Source of the DNA: Prevotella corporis DSM 18810 = JCM 8529
Lineage (GTDB): Bacteria; Bacteroidota; Bacteroidia; Bacteroidales; Bacteroidaceae
Direction of reading: 5' to 3'
Length of the DNA: 64,000 nucleotides
Assembly: GCF_000430525.1 (NCBI RefSeq)
Contig: NZ_AUME01000008.1
Span: forward strand, 33,075-97,074
Position 1 is the stretch's first letter; the number at the start of each line of letters is the position of its first letter. Below, piece by piece: positions 35,733 through 45,158 of this stretch. The position numbers and the translations under genes are program-made. The notes beneath the pieces are model-generated. The model searched no databases. It was not told the origin of the DNA and worked only from the letters and a program-made list of their open reading frames with translations.

Positions 35733-36770
35733 TTACATAAGCATCGGCACCACATAGCGGGCCAAACAGTAGCCACCGCCAATGAGCCAGCAATAAATGA
35801 TGGCCGCCAAGAGGAACGGTTTGAAGCCGGCTTTCTTGAATTTCTCAATACTCGTCTCTGCACCCAGAGCCGTCATGGCCATCGTCAGAAGGAAGGTGTC
35901 GAGAGTGGTGATGAAACTTACCACGGAAGCTGGCAGAAGGTCGAGGCTATTGAAGCAAATGACGAGCAGGAACATAATGGCGAACCACGGAACCTGAATT
36001 TTGGTTTTCACTCCGCTGCCGTCTTCGCGGTTCTCGACGTCCCTTGCCACGAAGAAAGCTATGACAAGCAGCACCGGCACCAGCATCATGACACGTATCA
36101 TCTTGACGATGATGGCACTGTCGCTGATCTCCGGACCCATGGCATTGCCTGCTCCGACCACGTGGGCTACCTCATGGATGGTCGAACCGGCAAAGATGCC
36201 CATTTGATCGGCTGGCATATCGAAGATGCCGGCTCTGTAAAGAATCGGATAAAGGAACATGGAGAGCGTGCCGAAGATGACCACTGTGGCCACCGACACG
36301 GCTGTCTTATAAGGTTTTGGACGAATAGCACCATCGACACCCATCACCGCCGCCGCACCGCAGATAGCACTTCCGCAGGCCGTCAGCAGTGCAATGCTCC
36401 GGTCCATCTTGAGGAGTCGGCCCACAAACACCCCAAGAAGGATGGTCACTATCACCACAATGGCATCGATGATGATAGCCGGCAGTCCGACAGCGGTGAT
36501 GTCCTGGAAAGTGAGCTTGAACCCATAGAGAATGATACCTATGCGCAAGATTCTCTTCGAGCAGAAAACGATGCCCGGTGTCCATGTTTCGGGCAAGTTA
36601 TTACGCAGACTGTTGGCATAGAGCATGCCAAGAATAATACCAATAATCATCGGTGAGAAAGAGATCGCTTTCATCATATCGACCTCTCCGATGTAGAATG
36701 CGGCGCAAGCGAAGAGCGCCATCAGAAGAATACCATGGAGCATGCTGCTCCGTTCGTTCGTTAATTTCAT
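35733..36770 (-). CDS. YeiH/YadS-family putative sulfate exporter
   Basis: The 345-residue membrane protein has about ten helices and matches the YeiH family (UPF0324): SFSPMIIGIILGMLYAN, RILRIGIILYGFKLTFQDI, TACGSAICGAAAVMGVDG and STIHEVAHVVGAGNAMG. In other bacteria yeiH is next to the LysR regulator CysL and responds to sulphite; no such regulator is here. The proposed role is sulphonate/sulphite export, not proven. Its promoter has both elements on the minus strand at 36880-36848, giving a leader of about 70 nt. Confidence 0.88.
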   Translation of the reverse strand: MKLTNERSSMLHGILLMALFACAAFYIGEVDMMKAISFSPMIIGIILGMLYANSLRNNLPETWTPGIVFCSKRILRIGIILYGFKLTFQDITAVGLPAIIIDAIVVIVTILLGVFVGRLLKMDRSIALLTACGSAICGAAAVMGVDGAIRPKPYKTAVSVATVVIFGTLSMFLYPILYRAGIFDMPADQMGIFAGSTIHEVAHVVGAGNAMGPEISDSAIIVKMIRVMMLVPVLLVIAFFVARDVENREDGSGVKTKIQVPWFAIMFLLVICFNSLDLLPASVVSFITTLDTFLLTMAMTALGAETSIEKFKKAGFKPFLLAAIIYCWLIGGGYCLARYVVPMLM

Positions 36771-36847
36771 TTTTCTATTGTTGTTTTTTTAGTCGTTTCT
36801 AGACCACAGACGTTCCTCGACTGACAGCCGATTCGACTTTCTGACTG

Positions 36848-36880
36848 CAAAGGTAATAATATTCCGACGGTTTCACCAAA
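36848..36880 (-). promoter_or_regulatory. Promoter of yeiH-like gene
   Basis: On the minus strand TTTG (36880-36877), 21-nt spacer, TACCTTTG (36855-36848). Confidence 0.65.
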
Positions 36881-36954
36881 AATTGGCACACATAATTTAC
36901 ATAGCAAGATACCATTGCCTATTCTACTACGGAAAAAACAAGGACTGAGTGAAC

Positions 36955-37051
36955 CATCATCCCCAATGGGCATTAGTCCATAATTTCACAAGGATATAGC
37001 GTCTATATGACCTCCTGTCAGGCTCTAATGGGCCATTGGGGGAGAATGATG
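36955..37051. other. Large imperfect inverted repeat (possible structured RNA or MITE remnant)
   Basis: CATCAT-CCCC-AATGG-CATTAG (36955-36976) is complementary to 37025-37051, about 21 pairs with one bulge. Between the arms is a nested small stem (TATAG/CTATA, 36995-37007). The region lies in an 840-base gap (36771-37610) with no reading frame of note. No promoter matching the consensus could be assigned to it. Confidence 0.45.
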
Positions 37052-37270
37052 TGGTAGCAGCTACCCTGTGAAAAGCCAACCTACAATAGGGCAACCTCAA
37101 ACGCTCACCGCCGACATGTGCTCCCAGACATGGGGCATGAAAGAGATAGAGGAAAAATGGCCATTGGGCAAGTCACGGCGGAGCGGAAAGACATGAAAAA
37201 ACGTGACAATCGGACGTTTTTGGCATTCACTTGTAACTTGCTGACAATGTGCGCATTACGTTTCACGTTG

Positions 37271-37358
37271 AAAAAGGTGAGCTTTCGCCACCCAAAAGCT
37301 CACCTTTCACCGCCCCGAAGCTCACCTTTTACACTCCGTTTGGTCAGCGATGACAGAC
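37271..37358. repeat. 22-nt repeat array 7 (4 units)
   Basis: Units at 37271, 37293, 37315 and 37337: first AAAAGGTGAGCTTTC, then two inverted (AAAAGCTCACCTTTC, CGAAGCTCACCTTTT) and a decayed fourth (TTTGGTCAGCGAT). Units 1 and 2 form a hairpin. Confidence 0.85.
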
Positions 37359-37538
37359 GGTTGTGAACTTTTCTTGACAAAAACCTCCCCTCGCCACCCT
37401 TCGAAGCTGCCGACACACAGCATCAGACAGCACAAAAAAGCAACGCACAGCCAGTTGAAAGAACCGCCACGACAATGATATTTTCAAGCCTACTCTTAAT
37501 TTATCAAAATCCTTCGCTCAAATCCGAATTTATATTAT

Positions 37539-37546
37539 TATCTTTG
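37539..37546 (+). promoter_or_regulatory. -7 element of DUF2723 gene
   Basis: TATCTTTG, 64 nt before the start codon at 37611; TTCG lies 22 nt upstream in place of a perfect TTTG. Confidence 0.5.
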
Positions 37547-37610
37547 CAGCATTAAATTCGACATAACTTCTCCGCTGCAACTGACGGCGGACAAAATTCA
37601 AAATGTATAG

Positions 37611-40600
37611 ATGAAAAAGTTTAGACTGGTGGACAATGTGATGGGATGGCTTGCTTTCCTGATTGCAGCCGTTGTCTATTGCTCCACGATTGAACCGACA
37701 GCCAGCTTCTGGGACTGTCCAGAATTCATTACAACAGGCTACAGACTCGAAGTGGGGCACCCTCCTGGGGCACCGTTCTTTGCGCTGACGGCAAACCTCT
37801 TCTCACAGTTCGTCAGCGATCCGTCACAAGTGGCACGCATGGTCAACACCATGAGCGCACTGCTTTCAGCGACTTGTATCATGTTTCTCTTCTGGACCAT
37901 CTCGCATCTCGCCCGCAAACTCATCGTCCGCGACGGTGAAACCATTGAACTGGGCAAACTCATCGCCATCGAAGGCTCGGCATTGGTCGGCGCACTGGTC
38001 TATACATTCAGCGACACCTTCTGGTTCTCGGCCGTCGAAGGCGAGGTCTATGCCTACTCATCGGCATTCACGGCAGTGGTGTTCTGGCTCATCCTCAAAT
38101 GGGAGGACAATGCCGACAAGCCACACGCTGACCGCTGGCTCGTGCTCATCACCTACATGACGGGACTTTCCATCGGTGTGCACCTGCTCAACCTGCTCTG
38201 CATACCGGCCATCGTGCTGGTCTTTTACTACCACAAGTTCCCCGATGCCAACCTTCGCGGCTCTCTGCTGGCGCTATTCGTGTCGATCGTGCTCGTGGCA
38301 GCCGTGCTCTATGGCGTCATTCCAGGCATCATCACCGTCGGAGGATGGTTCGAACTGCTCTTCACCAACACCTTAGGCATGCCGTTCAACACAGGTACAA
38401 TATTATATATCCTACTGCTCATCGGCTCGTTCGTGTGGGCCATCTACGAAACCTACAAGAACAGCAACGGCAAACGTGAGAACATAGCCTTCCTTATTGC
38501 CTTCGCACTCATCGGAATCCCATTCTACGGCTACGGATGGAGCGCATTCATCATCGGAATCATCATCATCGGCGTGCTCTACTTCGTGCTGAACATGAAG
38601 AAAGACAAGGTGGCACTCGTCTCCTCACGAGTGAAGAACACCGCACTGCTCTGCATGCTGATGCTCATCATCGGCTACTCCACCTACGCACTCATCGTTA
38701 TCCGCTCGACAGCCAACCCACCGATGGACCAAAACTCACCGGAGGATATCTTTACCTTAGGCAACTACCTCAGCCGCAACCAGTACGGCGACTATCCGCT
38801 ACTCTACGGACAGGCCTACACAAGCGAACCAGCCGTCGCAGCTGACGGAATGCACTACGATTTCAAAGAGGGCGCACCCATCTACCAACAAAAGGAAAAG
38901 GCAACGAAAGGAGAGAAAGACTCCTACTTCATCGTACGCCACAAATCCACACAGCTATTCGAGCAAAATATGTTCTTCCCCAGAATGTACGACGCAGCCC
39001 ATGCCTCACACTACGAGCAGTGGATGGGAGGCATTGAGGGACACGACGTCGATGGAGTCAAAATGCCCACACAGCTGGAGAACATCAAATTCTTCCTCTC
39101 CTATCAGTGCAACTTCATGTACTGGCGCTATTTCATGTGGAATTTCGTAGGAAGGCAGAACGACATGCAAGGCAACGGCGAACCCGAACACGGCAACTGG
39201 ATCACCGGAATATCATTCATCGACAACATGCTCTACGGCGATCAGAACATGATGCCCGACGAACTGAAAGCCAACAAGGGACACAACGTCTTCTACGGGC
39301 TACCCCTGTTGCTCGGACTCCTCGGCCTCTTCTGGCAAGCCTTCAGAGGAAAGCGGGGCATACAGCAATGTTGGGTGGTGCTCTTCCTATTCATCATGAC
39401 AGGATTGGCCATCGTCGTCTATCTCAACCAGACACCCGGACAACCCCGTGAGCGCGACTACGCCTACGCTGGCTCATTCTACGCCTTCACAATCTGGTGC
39501 GGTCTCGGCGTGACAGCCATCTACGACTGGCTCAAGAAGCGCAAATTATCAGGCACTCTCGCAGCAGCCGTCGCATCATTGGCCTGCCTGCTCATCCCCA
39601 TACAGATGGCATCGCAGACGTGGGATGACCACGACCGCTCCGGTCGCTACACCGCCCGCGACTTTGGGCAGAACTATCTCAACTCGTTGCAGGAGAAAGG
39701 CTACCCCATTGTGTTCACCAACGGCGACAACGACACATTCCCGCTGTGGTATAATCAGGACGTTGAGGGCGTCAGAACTGACGCACGTGTCTGCAATCTC
39801 TCCTATTTGCAGACCGATTGGTACGTTGACCAGATGCGTCGGCCAGCTTTCGACTCGCCAAGCGTGCCCATCTCGTGGCCGAGAATCGACTATGTGAGCG
39901 GCACCAATGAGGTAGTGCAAGTCGATCCGTCATACAAGGAAGTGGTATTGGACTTCTACAAGCAAGACCCAGTGGCCGCACGGCAGCAATTCGGCGACGA
40001 TCCGTTCGAGCTGAAGAACGTGCTGAAGTACTGGGTGCGCTCCAAAGACCCGAACAACCACATCATACCGACCGATACTATCTACATGACCATCGACAAA
40101 GAGGCCGTCCGCAAGAGCGGAATGATGCTGCCAACCGACTCCATTCCTGACCGCATGGCCATCTCTCTCGCAGGAAAGCAAGCACTCTACAAGAACGATC
40201 TGATGATGCTTGAGATGATAGCGAACACCAATTGGACACGTCCGCTCTATGTAGCCATCACCGTCGGTTCGGAAAACTTCATGAATCTCGGCGACAACTT
40301 CATCCAAGAAGGCCTCGTCAACCGCATAACGCCGTTCTATACCAAACAAGGCAAGAACTTTGACTCAGAGAAGACCTACAATCTCGTGATGAACAAGTTC
40401 AAGTGGGGTGGCTTATCAACCAAAGGTCTCTACCTCGACGAAACAGTGATGCGCATGTGTTACACCCACAGACGTGAGGTCGGACAGCTCGCACTTCACC
40501 TACTGGCCGAAGGAAAGAAAGCGAAGGCGCTGAATGTGCTGAACAAAATAGAGAAGGAGATTCCCTATTACAACGTTCCTATCAACTATATGAGCGGCTC

Positions 40601-40883
40601 TGCCGACATAGCGAGGGCCTATTCGATGCTCAACCAGAAGGCGAAGGCAATGAAAATCTACGATGAACTGTGGAAAAACTCAAGCCAGTACGTCAGATAC
40701 TACCTGAGCCTCGATGAGCGTGGGTTCAGCATGAGTCAGAACTCATGCTACATGTACATGCAGATAATGGGCAACTTGATAGCCTTCAACTACGACAACG
40801 ACAAGACATGGGCCAAGAAACATGAAAAGGAACTCGAAAGTTTCATCCGCACCTATCGGATGAGGGGTGGCCAAGCAAACTGA
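37611..40883 (+). CDS. DUF2723 glycosyltransferase-like membrane protein
   Basis: A 1090-residue protein of the DUF2723 family common in Bacteroidota. The first part is a GT-C-type membrane region: GWLAFLIAAVVYCSTIEPTASFWDCPEF has the first helix and the acidic loop motif expected after it (ASFWDCPEF), and about 11-13 helices follow to residue 680. The rest (about 690-1090) is a soluble extracytoplasmic domain with TPR-like helices near the end (AEGKKAKALNVLNKIEKEIP). By fold it would transfer a sugar from a lipid carrier to proteins or glycans at the outer side of the inner membrane; specificity is unknown. The gene ends 253 nt before a deacetylase gene. Confidence 0.85.
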   Translation: MKKFRLVDNVMGWLAFLIAAVVYCSTIEPTASFWDCPEFITTGYRLEVGHPPGAPFFALTANLFSQFVSDPSQVARMVNTMSALLSATCIMFLFWTISHLARKLIVRDGETIELGKLIAIEGSALVGALVYTFSDTFWFSAVEGEVYAYSSAFTAVVFWLILKWEDNADKPHADRWLVLITYMTGLSIGVHLLNLLCIPAIVLVFYYHKFPDANLRGSLLALFVSIVLVAAVLYGVIPGIITVGGWFELLFTNTLGMPFNTGTILYILLLIGSFVWAIYETYKNSNGKRENIAFLIAFALIGIPFYGYGWSAFIIGIIIIGVLYFVLNMKKDKVALVSSRVKNTALLCMLMLIIGYSTYALIVIRSTANPPMDQNSPEDIFTLGNYLSRNQYGDYPLLYGQAYTSEPAVAADGMHYDFKEGAPIYQQKEKATKGEKDSYFIVRHKSTQLFEQNMFFPRMYDAAHASHYEQWMGGIEGHDVDGVKMPTQLENIKFFLSYQCNFMYWRYFMWNFVGRQNDMQGNGEPEHGNWITGISFIDNMLYGDQNMMPDELKANKGHNVFYGLPLLLGLLGLFWQAFRGKRGIQQCWVVLFLFIMTGLAIVVYLNQTPGQPRERDYAYAGSFYAFTIWCGLGVTAIYDWLKKRKLSGTLAAAVASLACLLIPIQMASQTWDDHDRSGRYTARDFGQNYLNSLQEKGYPIVFTNGDNDTFPLWYNQDVEGVRTDARVCNLSYLQTDWYVDQMRRPAFDSPSVPISWPRIDYVSGTNEVVQVDPSYKEVVLDFYKQDPVAARQQFGDDPFELKNVLKYWVRSKDPNNHIIPTDTIYMTIDKEAVRKSGMMLPTDSIPDRMAISLAGKQALYKNDLMMLEMIANTNWTRPLYVAITVGSENFMNLGDNFIQEGLVNRITPFYTKQGKNFDSEKTYNLVMNKFKWGGLSTKGLYLDETVMRMCYTHRREVGQLALHLLAEGKKAKALNVLNKIEKEIPYYNVPINYMSGSADIARAYSMLNQKAKAMKIYDELWKNSSQYVRYYLSLDERGFSMSQNSCYMYMQIMGNLIAFNYDNDKTWAKKHEKELESFIRTYRMRGGQAN

Positions 40884-41136
40884 CAACGAACAGCCCTGTT
40901 GACGGCATCGGCAAGCGACCATCGCAGCAGCATGCAGGCGCCGCCAACAGGGACTTTCCTATCACAGTCAATCGGCACGGTGAACCGCCACCGGTTGGAC
41001 GCCTATTTTCACTTAAAAGCTCCTCACCGGCCGACCAATGTGTGAGGCATCTCCTTTCGGCGCACACCCATCAGCCCGACAAAGGTTTGTGGAAACGACC
41101 AGCTGACAGACGCTTTTTGAACCAACAGACCAACGA

Positions 41137-41757
41137 ATGTTTATAGAACAACCCGACAGATGGATGAGATGGCTCTATCCCCATGCCTTGTGGAGGATGG
41201 ATCCCAACGAGCACGCTGTCTATCTGACATTCGACGACGGGCCGATTCCTGAGGCAACTCCCTTCATTCTCGACACACTCGACCAGTATGGGGCAAAGGC
41301 TACCTTCTTCATGGTGGGCGACAACGTGCACAAACATCCCGAAATCTATGAGGAAGTGGTCAGGCGAGGCCATCTTGTCGGCAACCACACCTACCACCAT
41401 CTGGGGTCATTCAAGCACTGGGCGCTGACCTATGCGGCTGATGTCAACGAGGCTGACAACCTCATTCACTCCCATTTCTTCCGCCCACCACACGGTTGGT
41501 TGCGCCATACGGTCTATCAGTGGGTGAAGAAGCGATACCGCGTTGTCATGTGGGACCTCGTCACTCGTGACTATTCGAAGTGGATGACGGGAGAGGATGT
41601 GCTGAACAACGTGAAGCGTTATGCGCGCAACGGTTCCATTATCACCTTCCACGACTCACTGAAGAGCATCGACAAGCTCCACTACGCACTGCCGAAGGCT
41701 CTGGAATGGCTGAAGGAAGAGGGATATGAGTTCAAGGTTTTCAAAATCGGAGACTGA
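41137..41757 (+). CDS. Polysaccharide deacetylase-family protein (NodB domain)
   Basis: The 206-residue protein carries the NodB homology motifs: VYLTFDDGP (first, catalytic Asp and metal Asp), NHTYHH (second, two metal histidines), FFRPPHGW (third), and IITFHDS (fifth, with catalytic His). Length and motif order match peptidoglycan or N-acetylglucosamine deacetylases. No signal peptide is obvious, though a hydrophobic segment near the start is possible. It is followed 52 nt later by queG, likely in one operon. The substrate is not known. Confidence 0.9.
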   Translation: MFIEQPDRWMRWLYPHALWRMDPNEHAVYLTFDDGPIPEATPFILDTLDQYGAKATFFMVGDNVHKHPEIYEEVVRRGHLVGNHTYHHLGSFKHWALTYAADVNEADNLIHSHFFRPPHGWLRHTVYQWVKKRYRVVMWDLVTRDYSKWMTGEDVLNNVKRYARNGSIITFHDSLKSIDKLHYALPKALEWLKEEGYEFKVFKIGD

Positions 41758-41809
41758 CGGAATGACGACCATCCGATACCGACAACCGCACGATTGACAA
41801 ACTGAGAAG

Positions 41810-42826
41810 ATGGCAGACGACAACAGGCACACAACAACAGCGAGCCGACAGGACAGCAAAAGTCCGCAAAAGGCTCAGCTTCAACTCAACGACATCAAAG
41901 CCGAGGCACAACGTCTCGGCTTTTTCGCTTGTGGAGCGGCCCGTGCCGAGGCCGTCGATGCCAAGACTGCGGCCACCGTCAGGTCATGGCTCGACAAGGG
42001 AAGCCAAGCCGACATGGCTTACATGGCCAACTACACTGAGAAAAGGCTCGACCCACGGCTGCTCGTCCCTGGAGTGAAGACCATCCTGTCACTGGCCATG
42101 AACTATGCGCCGGCCCGCCCAATGCCCGATGGGGAATACCAACTGGCGGCCTATGCCTATGGACAGGACTATCACGAGCTGATGAAGGACAGACTGAGAG
42201 AACTGGCAGGCAGCCTCATCCCCCACCCTTTGGAAACGGGCGAGCCAGCGACCGAGGGCGAAATACGCATCTTCGTTGACACGGCACCTGTGCTTGAGCG
42301 CTACTGGGCTTGGAAAGCGGGCATCGGCTGGATAGGAAAGAACCACCAGCTCATCATCCCCCGTGCAGGCTCGATGTTCTTTCTGGGTGAGATTTTCCTC
42401 CCCTTCGAACTCGATGCCTACGACAAGCCGATGGCGAACCACTGCGGCGGCTGCCACCGGTGCATCGACGCCTGTCCCACCCATGCCCTCACCGATGAAA
42501 TTGGCTTTGATGCCGCCCGATGCCTGTCCTACCAACTCATCGAGAACCGTGGCGAACTGTCGGACGAGGCACGAAGCAACATGGGCGATACCATCTACGG
42601 TTGCGACCGCTGTCAGCAGGCTTGTCCGTGGAATCGCTTTGCAATGCCCAACACGGAGCCAGCTTTGCAGCCCAAACCTGAACTACTCAGAATGACAAAG
42701 GACGACTGGCATGCGCTGACCGTTGAGCAATACCGTGCGCTGTTCAAGGGATCGGCCGTGAAAAGGGCAAAATATGAGGGACTGAAGAGGAATATCGACG
42801 CGACGAAACCACGCGAAAAACACTGA
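41810..42826 (+). CDS. queG: Epoxyqueuosine reductase QueG
   Basis: A 338-residue cobalamin- and iron-sulphur-dependent enzyme of the last step of queuosine synthesis in tRNA. The N-terminal part (LGFFACGAARAEAVDA, WLDKGSQADMAYM) and KAGIGWIGKNHQLI are typical of QueG. Two 4Fe-4S motifs follow: CGGCHRCIDACPTHAL and CDRCQQACPWN. The C-terminus is shorter than in E. coli QueG, which often ends with HEAT repeats; this short type is common in the phylum. The ATG at 41810 is chosen for position; the family N-terminus starts about 22 residues later, so a shorter form is possible. Confidence 0.93.
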   Translation: MADDNRHTTTASRQDSKSPQKAQLQLNDIKAEAQRLGFFACGAARAEAVDAKTAATVRSWLDKGSQADMAYMANYTEKRLDPRLLVPGVKTILSLAMNYAPARPMPDGEYQLAAYAYGQDYHELMKDRLRELAGSLIPHPLETGEPATEGEIRIFVDTAPVLERYWAWKAGIGWIGKNHQLIIPRAGSMFFLGEIFLPFELDAYDKPMANHCGGCHRCIDACPTHALTDEIGFDAARCLSYQLIENRGELSDEARSNMGDTIYGCDRCQQACPWNRFAMPNTEPALQPKPELLRMTKDDWHALTVEQYRALFKGSAVKRAKYEGLKRNIDATKPREKH

Positions 42827-42918
42827 CACGACACCACGGACATCCTGTCCTGTGGAACGAATCATCGAAAAGAAAATGAGAAAATGATTGAAGGAAGCAA
42901 GTTGCCCGACACCCGGCC

Positions 42919-44082
42919 TCACACTTCTTCCACCTCGGTGTTGGGCACCTCGTAGTCCTTGAGCATCTTGTCGAGACTCTTGAACGTGTAGGCAGCCTTG
43001 TCGTTGATATAGGAAGTGGCGAACCGCTGCCTGAGGTCGATGAGTTTCTGCATGGCCTCCGGATAAGTCTCGGCCGTGATTCTGTCGGCCATCTGCTTGG
43101 CATTCATCGGCGTGAAGTCGAAATACTGCACCAGCATCTGTTGGAATTGGCGGCGCTGCATGTCGTTCATCTGCTCCAGTTGGGCCTTCATCTTGTCCTT
43201 GGCACGGTAGATAATGAACACCAGCTCATCGGGTTCGCCACCCCGTTGCCCACGGTCGTACTTCTTTTCGTACTCGAAATAGCAGTCGCAGAAGCCCTTG
43301 TCGGCCAGTTCCTTCAGCTCTTGCTTGGCAGGATCGAGCACTCGTCGGCAGAAATCGGAAAACTTCTTGTAGTTGTTCTCCAGCCTCAGCATCTTGCGGA
43401 ACTCGTAAGTCTTGATGACCGTCCGCCCCTTGTCTATCCACGACTCAATGAACATGTAGATGCGTTGGGTGTAACGGTTCTTGCAAGCAAAGACTATCTG
43501 CTTTCCAAGCCTGTGATAACCGAAGTCGAGCGACACGAGTCGCTCAGCCACTGATCGGTCGAGCTTCAATATGGCGTACTTGTTGTACGAGCGATCCTCT
43601 GGGATATACACGTCGCAAAGGTTGGTAGCTTTCGTGTATTTGCGCCCCTCGGTGGTCTTGTAGGGAATCTCCACGGGAATCGAAGCTAACATCTTGAGCG
43701 AGTTTCGCAGCTGCGGATAGTGGTTAGGGTCAACCCCCAGTTCCTTGAACGGCAACTTGATGGGCATCCGTCCGTCCTCATCCAGCTCGTTGGTCTGGAA
43801 GAGTGCCAACTGCGGCGACCGCTTGTTGTTGAGTATTCCGTGAAGGATGTTCTGCAGACTCTCGACAATCGACACGAGAATGCGCACCTGAATGAGCGAA
43901 TAGTCATGGCGCATCATCGTCACGGCTATGGGTTGCAGCAGCCATGTCTCCTCCTCGATGGGAATCAGCTCGTCGGAAATGCCCCTCTTCACGGGAGCTT
44001 TCTGCGCCTTCGCACCTCTCTTGCGTGTTGTCTTGATGGCTGTTGATGCAGCCTTCCTCTTTTTATCACCGGTCGTTGCCAT
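42919..44082 (-). CDS. Chromosomal Rep_3/RepB-type replication initiator
   Basis: From ATG 44082 the protein has 387 residues. After a basic leader (KKRKAAS, RKRGAKAQKAPVKRG) it has the features of plasmid Rep_3 initiators: tandem winged helices with MMRHDYSLIQVRILVSIVESLQ, FKELGVDPNHYPQLRNSLKML and RYTQRIYMFIESW followed by a second helix-turn-helix region. Such proteins bind iterons of about 20 bp to start plasmid replication, but versions of unknown role are on chromosomes of this phylum. No plasmid genes lie nearby. The start at 44148 is rejected since MATTGDKKRK is the natural N-terminus. A 22-nt repeat array lies 163 nt upstream of the start. Confidence 0.85.
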   Translation of the reverse strand: MATTGDKKRKAASTAIKTTRKRGAKAQKAPVKRGISDELIPIEEETWLLQPIAVTMMRHDYSLIQVRILVSIVESLQNILHGILNNKRSPQLALFQTNELDEDGRMPIKLPFKELGVDPNHYPQLRNSLKMLASIPVEIPYKTTEGRKYTKATNLCDVYIPEDRSYNKYAILKLDRSVAERLVSLDFGYHRLGKQIVFACKNRYTQRIYMFIESWIDKGRTVIKTYEFRKMLRLENNYKKFSDFCRRVLDPAKQELKELADKGFCDCYFEYEKKYDRGQRGGEPDELVFIIYRAKDKMKAQLEQMNDMQRRQFQQMLVQYFDFTPMNAKQMADRITAETYPEAMQKLIDLRQRFATSYINDKAAYTFKSLDKMLKDYEVPNTEVEEV

Positions 44083-44244
44083 AAATTGGGAGTATGATTT
44101 GTCAGGATATGCGGCGGAAACGTTGCCGGAGCAACTCCTCGTAGCCACCTACTTATTCTGCAAAGATAATCAAAGTTTTTCAGATAAATGCGAATTTGGC
44201 GACTATTTTCCATTCTTTTGTCGCAACACGTCAGCGACGGTTGG

Positions 44245-44310
44245 CGAAACCTCACCTTTCACCGCCCAAAAGGTAAGCTTTCACACGACGAAAGGTCAGC
44301 TTTCACTACG
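44245..44310. repeat. 22-nt repeat array 8 (3 units), upstream of rep gene
   Basis: Units at 44245 (GAAACCTCACCTTTC), 44267 (AAAAGGTAAGCTTTC) and 44289 (GAAAGGTCAGCTTTC). It is between the rep start (44082, minus) and the end of the HAD gene (44352), so it is upstream of rep. Confidence 0.85.
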
Positions 44311-44351
44311 TCTTTGCTATCGCGCTGGTTTTCAACTGATTACAAAACCAC

Positions 44352-45053
44352 TCAATCGAGATGTGGCAATATGTCGGCAAAGCTGTTGACTGTCAGCAGC
44401 CTTTCGTGGGCATATTCCTCCGCAACCTCGTGCTGCCATACTGCATGATGGGGAATGTGGATGGCATATCCGCCGAGTTGCAGTACGGGACTGATGTCGG
44501 AGCGGAACGAGTTGCCCACCATCAGCAGCTCGTTAATCTGGCAGCCGAACCGACGGCACAGCCGACGATAAGCCTCCGGTGTCTTGTCGGAAACTATCAC
44601 GACGTCATCGAAATAGCGTTCCAGACGTGAGCGGCGCAACTTGTTCTCCTGATCGAGCAACTCGCCTTTGGTGAACACCACCATTTTGTATCTGCCCGTC
44701 TTACGGAGCTGCCCCAGCGTGGGCTCAACCCCTACCAGTGGCTCTCCCGGTAGTTCGAGAAGCGACCTTCCCAGCTGCGTTATCCGTGCTATGTCGGTAG
44801 CCGCAATCGTGCCGTTGCTCACGGTTATTGCGTTCTCGACGAGCGAAAGCACGAAGGCTTTGCACCCATAGCCGAGCAAGGGCATATTGGCGGTCTCGAC
44901 GGCGAAGAGCGCCTCCGATATGGCCGTTGCGCTGCCGTAGGCCGACAGTATCTGACAGTATTCCCGCTCCACAGCGTCGAAATAAGTTTGGCAGTCCCAG
45001 AGCGTGTCGTCGGCATCGAAGGCCAACAGTCTGATTATCTCTTTGAGTTTCAT
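44352..45053 (-). CDS. HAD-family hydrolase
   Basis: From ATG 45053 the protein has 233 residues with HAD motifs LLAFDADDTLWD (nucleophile Asp), VVFTKGE (Thr motif II), SDKTPEAY (Lys) and MVGNSFRSDI (acidic motif IV). It resembles L-2-haloacid-dehalogenase-like phosphatases. A start at 45089 is possible in frame but lies upstream of a likely -7 element (TACATTTG on the minus strand, 45066-45059), so 45053 is chosen. This promoter would start transcription within a base or two of the ATG, giving a leaderless message. The substrate is unknown. It ends 42 nt before the repeat array upstream of rep. Confidence 0.86.
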   Translation of the reverse strand: MKLKEIIRLLAFDADDTLWDCQTYFDAVEREYCQILSAYGSATAISEALFAVETANMPLLGYGCKAFVLSLVENAITVSNGTIAATDIARITQLGRSLLELPGEPLVGVEPTLGQLRKTGRYKMVVFTKGELLDQENKLRRSRLERYFDDVVIVSDKTPEAYRRLCRRFGCQINELLMVGNSFRSDISPVLQLGGYAIHIPHHAVWQHEVAEEYAHERLLTVNSFADILPHLD

Positions 45054-45087
45054 GGCTGCAAATGTACAAAACATTTTACGACGATGC

Positions 45088-45122
45088 AAAAAAAGCCCCG
45101 TCAGGTTTTGGCCCGACAGGGG
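45088..45122 (-). terminator. Rho-independent terminator (minus strand)
   Basis: On the minus strand CCCCTGTC pairs with GACGGGGC (one bulge) and runs into seven Ts. It ends the transcript of the 30-residue peptide gene. Confidence 0.8.
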
Positions 45123-45158
45123 TGTCTCTTCACGTGTGGCAGTTGAGCCGCCACCGTG

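Noticed and set aside
35724..36656. 310-residue plus-strand frame opposite the YeiH gene
   Set aside because: The His-rich composition is the complement of a membrane protein; the YeiH frame has all family motifs.
41010..41070. Possible twelfth 22-nt array before the deacetylase gene
   Set aside because: Only one AAAAGCTCCTCACC-like stretch is seen; period and core are not good enough to call it.
42919..44310. Integrated plasmid around the Rep_3 gene
   Set aside because: There are no mobilisation, partition or integrase genes nearby; the neighbours are ordinary chromosomal genes.
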